DNA of 32,595 nucleotides from Bondarzewia mesenterica (taxonomy: Eukaryota > Basidiomycota > Agaricomycetes > Russulales > Bondarzewiaceae): contig SGPL01000376.1 of NCBI GenBank assembly GCA_004802705.1, forward strand, positions 1 through 32,595. The letters run 5' to 3'. Positions 1 through 10,479 of this stretch are shown in pieces. The first letter of the stretch is position 1; each line of letters begins with the position of its first letter. Under the pieces are notes generated by a model. It worked only from the letters and a program-made list of their open reading frames with translations. It searched no databases and was not told the DNA's origin. The translations under genes and the position numbers were made by a program.

Positions 1-229
1 CGTGTAGCCGCAATCTCAATCATCATCTCTCCACAGGTCCGTATTATTTCTCTATCTCTCCAACTACTGAAGTCACAGCGAGGCGCTTGGGTCATCCGGC
101 AGCGGCGACGCACCATAACGTGATGAATGCGTCGCCCGCTTCTTCGGAACATTCACCATGAGCCGCATGCCCTCTCCCCCCCTGCTGTCGCTATCCCTGT
201 ACTCTTGAGGCTCGTCTGTTGATGACAAT
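1..229 (+). repeat. Left arm of a 229-bp inverted repeat
   Basis: Bases 1-229 are the reverse complement of 3116-3344, aligned base for base without gaps. The only mismatch I found is at about 207 (atccctg here, atcactg in the other arm). Matching stops abruptly after the shared gatgacaat. The outer edge touches the window start, so the arm may extend further left and no target-site duplication can be tested. The near identity implies a recent origin or gene conversion. Confidence 0.93.
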
Positions 230-499
230 TGCCTGTGACCTAGCGGTTCAAATACAACAAGTACGTCGCGCCCCTATGATATTCTCAATGTGAGACTGAG
301 TTGGGACTTCGCAGTGCACAACTACGTTTGGCCGTCAAAATCAATAACGAGTACAAACACTACAAGCAACTTCCTTCCTTCTCGAACAGCAAGGACCAGT
401 AGGACCAGCATGGCCAAAAGAGCAACGGAAAATGATCACAGCTAACTGTGAATGTGTCTCCTATTTCCTAAATCTAACGCGTATTTTTTCCTACAGCAA

Positions 500-1370
<871 letters not shown>

Positions 1371-2297
1371 CTAGACCCTAGAAGCGAATAAAGTCATCCG
1401 ACACTACCACGGTTATCTTTCCGGCGTGGAGAATCGGTGAGGTCATGTTGCACGCGGAAGCTCATAGAACGGATTGTGTAGGGTACCGATAGTTGATGAT
1501 TAAATCGAACAGTGGTAATTTGTCGTATTTGAAACTTCCAACTTAACTCAAAGCTTCAGAACAGAGCGCAGAAGCGGACGTTCATTCGGCAGTATTCAGG
1601 CCACCTGGGTCAGACGCGGCACAATAGTATGTATCGATGTTAACTGAACATACGCAAAGGCTTATGTTGGTTTGGCATTCTGTGTTGAGTTCAGTGTTAT
1701 ATAGTTTCTTTAGACGTGTGTGCTCTAAGAGAGCGCGTTGGCGTCGGAATGCTATGTCTGCTTATGTACATCTACAACTCATCCCAGCTCAGCCAGTGAA
1801 AGTGACGCTTTCAACATACCTTTCACGCATAATGCTCAGGCCAGTTCATTTACCAACCTTTTCCCCTTCACATTCCATTCACATCGGACTCTACTTTTAG
1901 AAGCAGAGGTGTGTCTCGTCTCGCCGGATCAAGTCTCCACCTGAAGCATTCGTGACATTTTGCTCGATGGGCATGCACAGAGCTGAACAAGCGCAAGGGC
2001 AAAATCTGCAAGTCGCAAGTGGCATGAGCTCTAGGGTGGACTACCTGCCACTACCTTCCACTGATAGAAGGCATAGAAAGAGATTAGGGAAGAAGTAAAT
2101 TAGATACTTGTCAAGAGATGCAACAGGGTGCGCAATTCTCTAATTTCACACTGATTTCTTTATTGTATACGCAGCGTACCCCAATGCGAGAATATAGCAT
2201 GTACTACCCTCCCCAATGGCTCCTTTATCTCAGAGTAGATATGTTCCACGAAGCGGCGTCCGTCCATCAAAAAAAGGGCTACATGCTAACGAAAGTG
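1371..2297. other. Non-coding interior of the repeat-bounded segment
   Basis: No reading frame here has family motifs or a plausible exon structure. The open frames are short and have no supporting features. I see no inverted repeat of note and no RNA gene. Confidence 0.5.
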
Positions 2298-2660
2298 ATG
2301 GCGTGACTCTACGCTGATGTTCATCACGTTATAGTATATCGCCGCCGCCGGATGACCCAAGTGCATCGCGGCAAGTTAAGTAGTCGAGATGAGGACTCAG
2401 ACACTCAGCGGACGAAATCGTGAGTGAATGCAGTCGTACTGAAGTATCAAAACCTCACCAAGGCCATCATCATCAACAGACAACCCTCGAGGGTGCAGGG
2501 ATAGTGACAGCAGAGGGGGAGAGGGCATGTGGCCCATGGTGAACATCTGGAAGAAATGGGCGACGCCACCTTGCATGCCTCAGGCTGCACAGAGGCATTC
2601 ATCATGCTATGGTGCACCGCCGCGGCGTCGCCGCCGAATGTCCCAAGCACATCATGGTGA
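2298..2660 (+). repeat. Degenerate direct copies of the right-arm sequence
   Basis: Bases 2376-2660 follow the same order of motifs as 3036-3260: agtagtcgagatgag, a cgga-cga-atcgtgag stretch, ctcaccaa, catcaacagac, gagggcatg, catggtgaa, gggcgacg and a cattcatca-g-tatggtgc block. An extra ~30 bases sit before the last block. Bases 2320-2362 are a further partial copy of the segment catcacgtta to ccggatgaccc found at 3221-3256. These copies are clearly more diverged than the two outer arms, so they are older duplications. The spacing between equivalent motifs is about 620-660 bases. Confidence 0.75.
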
Positions 2661-3115
2661 CCATCCACCTGGTCGATCCATTCACATTTGTTCAAGGTAG
2701 TCCTCCAGGCTCTCCCTTCTTCGTGATCATATGCCCGACTTGAATTCACGCTTCTCAAATGCCTAGGAACTGTCACGTTGTACCCACCCTTCGCAGGCCA
2801 CACCGCCACTCATCCCGTCCCATTCGACGTGGCAGGCATGCATGTCGCCGCGTCGTTCGACATCTCCTACGCGCTCCCATGCTCCTTTTTTTCTCTGACC
2901 ACATCTGAATATGTCGTTCTTTGTACGAACTTCGCTGAGCTCCTCTCTGCTGACCTCTCAACCTTCGCCTTGTCAGAATCCACGTATCGCTATGCATGCA
3001 CATCCTTTTCCTCTCTGCCTTCTTCGCTTCTTCAGTAGTCGAGATGAGAACACTCAACGGACGAGATCGTGAGTAGATGCAGTCGTGATTGAAGCATAGA
3101 AAACTCACCAAGACC

Positions 3116-3344
3116 ATTGTCATCAACAGACGAGCCTCAAGAGTACAGTGATAGCGACAGCAGGGGGGGAGAGGGCATGCGGCTCATGGTGAATGTTCCG
3201 AAGAAGCGGGCGACGCATTCATCACGTTATGGTGCGTCGCCGCTGCCGGATGACCCAAGCGCCTCGCTGTGACTTCAGTAGTTGGAGAGATAGAGAAATA
3301 ATACGGACCTGTGGAGAGATGATGATTGAGATTGCGGCTACACG
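3116..3344 (-). repeat. Right arm of the 229-bp inverted repeat
   Basis: This is the reverse-complement partner of bases 1-229 (228 of 229 positions by my alignment). It ends in cggctacacg, after which the sequence continues aagttgcctac. Its inner part is also related in direct orientation to about 2376-2660. The arm and its partner enclose about 2.9 kb holding a broken kinase fragment. Such long, nearly identical arms fit the terminal inverted repeats of a non-autonomous DNA transposon or a foldback element, but no transposase is visible between them. Confidence 0.93.
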
Positions 3345-4082
3345 AAGTTGCCTACTGTCTGTGCACTTATTTTAGACACCATGTGTAGTATGAAAAATCA
3401 TAGAAATGTATTTTGCTAACTTAAAACTGAGGCTCGAGTACATAAAATCGAGGCATGATAGTGTCAGTCACTCAAACACAGTTTCAGGGGTCCAAAGCCC
3501 AAAATCTTAGTCAACCCGACCACTTTTAGAGCAGATCACTCCCGCTTGCCATAGTGGAGGACATGAATGGCTGGGCCAGAAATCAGCGGAGTCCAGACGG
3601 TGGCAGCCACGTGATCTCTCGGTCCTGATGAGCCGCAAAATGAGATCTTCAGCAAGTGAACGGCTCGTTCCGGTAGACGCGTTGGACTCGACGACAGGGT
3701 CCTGCGCAGGCTGTACCCCCTATTTTCTTTTGGTGTCTCCACAAAACACTGGCAACGAGCGACGACCACGTATCTTGATGAAAACGGGGGCGAGGTGAGT
3801 TGACTTGTGCTCCCCTTTTGATTTCGATCAAAAAAGGCGTGACCTTACTCTTGCCACTCGTCACTCGCAGTCTCGTCGCTGCCTCGCTACACCCGCATTG
3901 TTTTCCTCTTCCCCCCCTAGGTTCCCCCAGTTCGCCTGCTTTGAACAAGCACGCAGCAGGTTTGGCGCCTTTTTGGTGCTGCGTGGCTCAATTCAAGTCA
4001 ACTGTCTATCAGGATCTCGAGGTCACATCCTCGCGACCGATATATCTATATCTATCGACCCCCTTCTCTTCTTGTGTCCGAC
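3345..4082. promoter_or_regulatory. Intergenic region and probable promoter/5' UTR of the RhoGAP gene
   Basis: No gene is supportable here. From about 3840 to the start codon the plus strand is pyrimidine-rich, as is common for fungal promoters and 5' leaders. A tatatctatatctat run lies at about 4040-4055, some 30-40 bases before the ATG at 4083; it could be a TATA-like element or part of the leader. Confidence 0.45.
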
Positions 4083-7000
4083 ATGCCGCGCCGTCGCGTT
4101 GAGGCAGCTCAGATGGGCTCTGTGCCCTCTTCTGTCTCTTCCGGCTCTCTGTCCAGCTCCTTTTCGTCATCCGCGGGCGAGTCCACGCTGTTGCCCGCTG
4201 CCCCACCATCAAACTCCAGTCAGTCCGATATCGTTACCCCCGATCACTCTGTCCATTCTTCCTCCAGCAAAGTATTTTTCCCCCAAGGCGCCATCAACCC
4301 CGCCCCTCGCTCGTCTTCGCTCCCTTCATCTATGGGCCAGATTTTGTCTCGCCCCCTCCCTGCGATTGCGACAGCGAGTCCTCCCCCGTCCCCTTCCAAG
4401 GGCTCCTCTCACAGTGCCAGCTCGAGACTAAAACGAGTTTTTGCTGGTCGAAGGAAGAAGCCGGAGGATGTTTCATTAGCGTTCGCCGCGGCGCAAGCAC
4501 CCAAAACAAAGGGTAAAGAGCGTCTGCAGACTGAATCATCTGTTCGTCCTCAGAATTCACCCGCGGCGGTTGGCAAGCCAAGACCAATTTATGCTCCACG
4601 TCCATCGTATTCCTCAACTCCTGTCAATGGCCCGCCTATCCCCTCGCTTTCATCTCCAGACTCCGCTGGGATTCCACCGACACCACCGCCGAAGCCTATG
4701 TACATGCAAGCGCCACTGAAAGCGCAGCTTTCCCTGGCTTCTGCCCCTCCCCGCGTTGATCAACGAAGTTCCTTCGCGATAACAAGTCCGAGCATAGCTG
4801 CCGCTTTGGAGTACATCTCAGAAAATGAGAGAACAGATGTCACGCCTTCCGCTGTGGCTAGACCTGCGCATGAGAAAAAGGACCAGGAGTTGGAGAAGAT
4901 CAAGGAAGAATGGAGGAAGAGCGATGCGACCACGACTAGCTATCATACGGTACGCCCTCGATCCACAACCTCGGCTGGCACTCGGACTCCCCGCCCTGTG
5001 TCTATGGCCGAATCTTTGCATTCCACACACACCATTGTCCCTGCCAACAAGAGGCTTAGCGCTCTTATTACTGAAGCAGAGTTCACGATGGCGGAGGAGG
5101 AAGATTCCGTGGAGTCCGGATACACGAGCAGTCCCTCGCCGCCATCGCTTAGTAGGATAAATTCCCCATCGGGCTCTACGAATGCCCGGAAGAGACACTC
5201 GATCTCTTTGCACTTCACCGCACCAACTTCCTTCGATGCCCCCCCACTCCCGCCTGCTCACCCGAACAGCAATTCTGGTCATGGTCACTACAGTATCAAC
5301 CCTCCGCGACCAAAGCCTCTCGCGACGACAGCCAAGTCAGATACACCTACTTTGACTCGTGCAGCTGCGAATGGAATTATTGCACCATCGCGCAGTGCAG
5401 AATCTTCGCAGTCCACTGGCAGCCACATTAAGGGACGGCTTGCAGCTTGGACAGCGGCTTCTGCTCCCACATCGCCTCCTCGGCAGGCTCGTCCTTTGCC
5501 TGAGGCTTCCTCGTACCCACCACACCTCCATGATGCACTGCCCCCGAGACCAACTCGTCAGACAGCTGTGAGCATGACCAACGGACTTGCTCCTGCTGCT
5601 GGGTTTGCCGTGGGCTTCGGAAAACGCGCGGTGGAGAAAATGGGACGCGCGTGGGGTAACCTCAGTTCGTCGCACCATAACAGCCATTCCCATTCGTCAT
5701 CTTCGGCGGCCAAGTCAGGCCCGAGTGCATTTCCGAACAACGTTGCGGACAATGTGCTAGGGCGCACGGCCTCCAACCAATCCTCGTCTTCGAATTTAGC
5801 GAATCTAGCGAGCACGCCTGCTCATCTCGGCAAAGGCAAGCAGCGGCGCACGCCCAACGCGCCTTCAGGCTCATGGAGCATTTCATCTTCGGCTACGACC
5901 TCGTCTGTGTCCGATTCGGATGCTTTCGGATACTCGCAAGGTTCGAACTTCGGGCGACGTTTTGCGTGGACCTCTACGCTTGGCTGGCTCTGGCGCGCCT
6001 GTTGCTGGCGGTTTGGTCTTTGGCAAGGACTTGCGTACGTGTGTGCGAGGCACTGCCATTGAACCTGTGCGCCTCGCTCTATCAACGCGTGACAATTTCG
6101 AGAGCACAACGAGTGAGCGTCTCATTTGTGCGAGCAACATTTTTAGTGACTCATCTGATGCACAGGTCCTGATGAACTGGAGAAGCGCTTGTTACCGGCG
6201 CTGGTCGTCCGATGTGCTCAGCATCTATTGAAGTGGGGAGTTGAGGAGGAAGGCTTGTTCCGGTGAGTGTTGAATTGTGTCCTCAAGGATCTGCGCTGAC
6301 GTCTTCGCATCTCAATAGTATCAGCGGGCGTGCATCTCATATTGCTAAATTGCGCGCTGAGTTTGATACTGGTCAGTTCATTTAACTCTACCATCTAATC
6401 GGCTCGCTCAATCTGATCCACTTCCCAGGCTCCGATTACGACATGACAGAATGTGCACCTGGAGATCTGGATCCGCACGCAGTGTCTTCCATCTTCAAGG
6501 CTTACTTGCGCGAATGTATGTAGTTCGAGCATCTGATGCGCATCACAGGAGATTGATAATTGTCTGCACAGTACCGGAGCCCATCTTGACGAATGCGTTA
6601 AACCCTTATTTCGAAGCGGCGATGATCGCAGAGAACAATGTCCGTAAATCGGAAGATAGTGCACACAGTCACTCCCCGGGCTCGAGAGGACCAGGGTTAC
6701 CGTCTGGGCCTCGCGATGGACCGCCGCTCCGGAAACCTCCTTCGCTGTCCACTCTGGCGTTGCCCAATTTCTCGGGCATGCGCCCCCCTTCCCCGGCCCT
6801 CATCGCTGCCTTCACTTCCCTCATAGCGCGCTTGCCTCAGGAGAATAGAGATCTGTTGCGCACATTGACGGAGCTGATCAATGCGACTGCGTGGCGGAAG
6901 GAGACTAGAATGCCTCTCAGCAATCTCACTCTCATATTCTGTCCGAGCTTGAACATGAGTCCTCCCGTTTTGAGGGTGCTGTGCGAGGTTGACTCGATCT

Positions 7001-8387
7001 GGAACGGGCCTCCCAGTAGCTCCGAGGAGGTGGTCCTCGATATCAGGAATGAGAATGACGGGGTATTGGATATCAGTGCGCAGGATCATGAAGATGTAGA
7101 TGAGGCAGACACAGTTCAGGAGGCAGCAGGGGGTATTGATGGTAGCCAAGAACAACCGTCTGAAGTACAGTCGAGTCCCAAGCCGGATGATCCCAATGAG
7201 GCAGACTCGGTTAATGTTTTGGCTGAAGAGGAACTCGGCGTGGATGCTCCTGCTCAAGGGGACATCTCTCCGATTGCGGAAAGTGCTCGAACCTCTTCGA
7301 CCGACGATAGTGCATCCTTCACTTCTGCCGTGGAACGGCGTCTATCCACCCCGCGCAGTGGGGCCAGCCCCCTTTACAACCCTTACTCCCCCACTCCCCA
7401 ATCGTCCTCCGCCGAATCGCTGGTCACACCGTCGACATCTTCCGAGGGCCCTTCCTTCTCCCAATCATCACTTACGCATCACGGCCAGAACCAGCCAATG
7501 TTGAAGCCCATGCAATCGTCTCCTGTGATCGCAGAGCTGGATCCAGCCTCGCTGATACCTTCGATACATCGCATCAGCGCGTCTATCACTTTCCCGTCCT
7601 CCGACAGCATTCCTGGGACCCCCATCTCCGCGCGCACTCGAAGCACCTCACCTCTCTGTCGTCTTCGATCTCTGACCGGCCTTTGTCCCCCATGGATTCG
7701 ACAAGTTCGAGATTGAGGAGCAAGCGTCCGTCGCTGACTGCTCTCTTCTCGAAGCGCTCCATCTCGTCCTTACGATCTTCGAAGGTATTGCCGACGACGC
7801 CTCATGACGTTGCCCTCCCGACTCCTTCGTCTCGTTTCAGCACCCCGATCTCCCCGACATCGTCCAGAACGCCTTCGAGCCCACTGTCCGGGGCCACGTC
7901 TATGGTCACCGCGCCTTCGTCCAGCACGTTTGAGTTATCGCCTGTGCTCAACATGGACCTTGAGACTTCTCCAATGAGCTTGATGTTCGGGACGGAAGGC
8001 AAGAACGCCGAGTCCAGTGGGAATGGGGAGAACACGGCGGGACTAAGTGCCCCGGTATCTCGGGACCGATCAGCGAGTCCTCGTCCCATTATCACCACCC
8101 TCCCACCATCTCCCCGTTTACCCTCCACGTCGCCTCTGTCATCCGCGACGCTTATTGCCGAACGCGACGTGCCGCTTGCGATGATGCCTGCTTTCGCTCC
8201 TCCACCCGTACTCCGCCCAAAAGCGTCGACCGCCTCGTTCGCGTCGACGTCGACGTACAACAGGCTAAGCCTCTGGGACGAGGATGACGACGTCGCGCCG
8301 GAGGACGACTGGGCTGCCAATGTGCTGATGGCGGCCGAAACTGGCTGGGTCGCAACGTTAGGCGCTCGTGGTCGCACTCATCCATGA
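4083..8387 (+). CDS. RhoGAP-domain protein (two apparent frameshifts)
   Basis: GTPase-activating protein for Rho-family GTPases, expected to act at sites of polarity or the cortex. Exons are 4083-6112, 6166-6262, 6319-6371, 6429-6515 and 6572-8387, with introns of 53-57 bases and GT/AG ends. The model is about 1360 residues. A long Ser/Pro-rich, probably disordered N-terminal half precedes the RhoGAP domain at about residues 645-900. Visible motifs are VFGKDLRTCV, GLFRISGRA with the arginine finger (split by intron 2), FKAYLRELPEPILTN, and NLTLIFCPSLN in the last helices. An insert of some 50 residues after NPYFEAAM interrupts the domain. The C-terminal third is acidic, then Ser/Thr/Pro-rich, ending in a DEDDDVAPEDDW acidic patch. 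Two single-base corrections are needed: one base too many near 5951-5963 and one too few in the C-run at 7619-7623. They cancel in length. The ATG at 4083 is the first in frame; an upstream GTG at 4074 is not a eukaryotic start. The target GTPase cannot be told from sequence. Confidence 0.85.
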
Positions 8388-9475
8388 TGTTGAAGTCAAA
8401 ATGAAATTTTACGTGCGTGGGGTTCAGGAACCGTGTATACGCATATGCGAGTTTGGTCTGGCTGGTAATATGAATACGTGGAGGGCGACACGCCAGCGTG
8501 TCTGCTTTTGGGTGGGATGCTCGATCGAGGATACATGTCTCGGTCTTCGTCCGGTGTGTTGTTGTATTATCTTTATTAATGTCGCGGACGCTCGTACGCT
8601 CTAGCGGCGCAGTGCGATACCTTTTCAGATATCTTGTTAAACTTCCCGTTACGTTTTATCGTCAATTCGTCACTCCTTCACCTCCCCCTCGTTTGGATTT
8701 CCTACCATTTCTCTCTTCTTCACATCCTCAACCACAGGAATACCATCAGGAATACCACCATGCATGTCTCTGATATCATCTGACGTGACTTCCTTGCTTG
8801 TTCTACTGTCCCGGATGCCCATACTGCTTACTTACGCCATACATATTTCTCTTTCTCTTGGATCTCATTCTTTCACTCTTCAGTTTCCGACTCCCCACAT
8901 TTTTCACTCCCCTCCATCTCAATTCTCGTCCGTTACCGCGCAGTTCATATACCCAACAAGACCATCATCCCCCATGCTCGCAACCATAGTTTCAGAAGCC
9001 CGTTCACATATTCTTTTTTTTTCTTCTCTTGTCTATTACTTGTCCGTTTCTTCCCGTTCATTTCATCTTTCTTTTTTTTGATTTTATACGTTGCATTTTC
9101 TTCCTCCTGCTTTTACTATTTCGGGCATTTACCGTATCAGCTGTGGATGGAATATAAATTGAGTTGAGCTCAAAGGCTTCGAGTATGATACGAATGATCT
9201 CGATCCGATTCCGATGTCTGATATGACTAAAGTCTGTATTCTGCATAATCTTCGCTTTCTGACGTCCCCACGTCGTGCTCGCCGATGGGCAAAGGGCAAG
9301 AAGATAAAGGTATATATTTGGCTGGATATGGCATCTCTGCGAGTGATAGTAAGTGCTTCACAAAGCCTCAATCACGTTTTACGTGTGCAGGTTATCAGCT
9401 GTCCAGTTCAGTAAACACGGCTCCACAAGAATGAGGGAAGTGAAGACATAAACCTCCCATAGCGTCTAGGCGAGC
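8388..9475. other. Convergent intergenic region, pyrimidine-rich
   Basis: This lies between the ends of the RhoGAP gene (+) and the small gene on the minus strand. Bases about 8660-9115 are strongly C/T-rich on the plus strand, with T runs at about 9016-9025 and 9072-9079. The open frames there are low-complexity translations of that bias without motifs. I see no RNA gene. Confidence 0.5.
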
Positions 9476-10212
9476 CTACGGCTGTCCTTGCTCGCTTCTC
9501 TGCACCTCGAAAAGGGATTCGGCGAGGACCGCGACCTCGCCCCCTACGCCCCGCAAACCGCTGATGATATCCTGTAAGAGGTTTTCGGGAAGTCCCTCGG
9601 GTTTTCGCGCGTAGATGTCGAGACCGGCCGGGGTGAAAAGCGTCTTCTCGAAATATGTGACGGCCCAAGGTGTGGTGCTATCAGGCTGAGGATCGGAGCT
9701 GGTGTGGTGGTGATAGCCGAGGAGCTGCCAACGCGAGGAGGCAATCATGAGAAGACCTTTGCCGCGCCATTTGAAACGAGTGGGCGAGGCGGAGGCGGTG
9801 TTTAGTGTGTCGATGCCGACTACACGGGCGGGTTTGGAGGAGGGCAGAGCAGTGGAGGACCGGTATTCAACGATGTCGTTGAATTGGATGGGCGTCCGGG
9901 GAGATGGATCGGTGGGTATGGGCGTGTAGGAGATCCTTACGTCTTTCTTGTTCTGTGGGGGGACCGCGCTACGTCAAGCGCGCTATCTCAACTATAAGGA
10001 GACGGGCGCGGCTGACCTTCCAAAGAGGAAGCGTTGAATGCGTAACGTGCCTTTTGACAGTGTTCTGATGTCAGACGGATGAAAACTTACGATGAGGTTT
10101 GCGATATCACGGGAAGATACTGTACTTACCAAGTTCCCATGAGTCCTTCCAACTCGAATTGCGGTTGGAAGTCAGTCGTGTTTGGCGGATTTATGGTGAC
10201 GCTTGAGACCAT
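9476..10212 (-). CDS. Conserved-looking fungal protein, possibly calycin-like
   Basis: I reconstruct three exons on the minus strand: 10212-10130, 10050-10017 and 9952-9476. The introns are 79 and 64 bases with GT/AG ends; the first has a strong gtaagt donor. The spliced frame is open for 197 residues. The middle exon joins to give GLMGTWHVTHSTLPLWKNK, followed by KDVRISYTPIP, IQFNDIVEYRS, KWRGKGLLMIASSRWQLLGY, WAVTYFEKTLFTPAGLDIYA and a C-terminal FEVQRSEQ. The GTWxVT start, repeated short beta-like segments and length near 200 fit a small beta-barrel of the lipocalin/calycin sort, but that is inference. No signal peptide or membrane segment is evident, so a soluble intracellular protein is likely. 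The ATG at 10210-10212 is the nearest in frame. It shares a 267-base divergent upstream region with the GH63 gene. Function unknown. Confidence 0.78.
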
Positions 10213-10479
10213 AAGAGCGAACAACTGTGAATTTGGATTGCAATAGCGCCTTATGAGAGTAAAATCAAGACGTGGTTGATTGCGAAGAAAGTAAATGTGA
10301 CATTATCGTGACACGATATTTTGTGACGGTGACGAGCGACGTCATTTTAGAAGTCGACTCGGAGCGGCTGGAGCGGCAATGCAAAAAGGATCGAAAACTG
10401 TCCGTTCATTTATAAACTTCAAAGTTCCCTTCACCGTCGCATCTTGCGACTTCCCCCCATCTCCCTCTTCATCACCGCC
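10213..10479. promoter_or_regulatory. Divergent promoter region between two genes
   Basis: Only 267 bases separate the start codon of the minus-strand 197-residue gene from that of the plus-strand GH63 gene, so both promoters must lie here or overlap. A TATAAA at 10411-10416 lies about 64 bases before the GH63 ATG and could be its TATA box. Nothing else is certain. Confidence 0.5.

Noticed and set aside
3536..3948. Two overlapping minus-strand open frames upstream of the RhoGAP gene
   Set aside because: No recognisable motif, no exon structure, and they overlap the pyrimidine-rich promoter of the RhoGAP gene.
8764..9081. A Ser/Phe/Leu-rich open frame that looks like a membrane protein
   Set aside because: It is the translation of a C/T-rich tract; the hydrophobicity is a composition effect.
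10051..10060. Alternative splicing of the small gene using the acceptor at about 10061
   Set aside because: Joining the first exon there makes a TGA at the junction. The acceptor at 10052-10051 gives GTWHVTHST and keeps the frame to the end.
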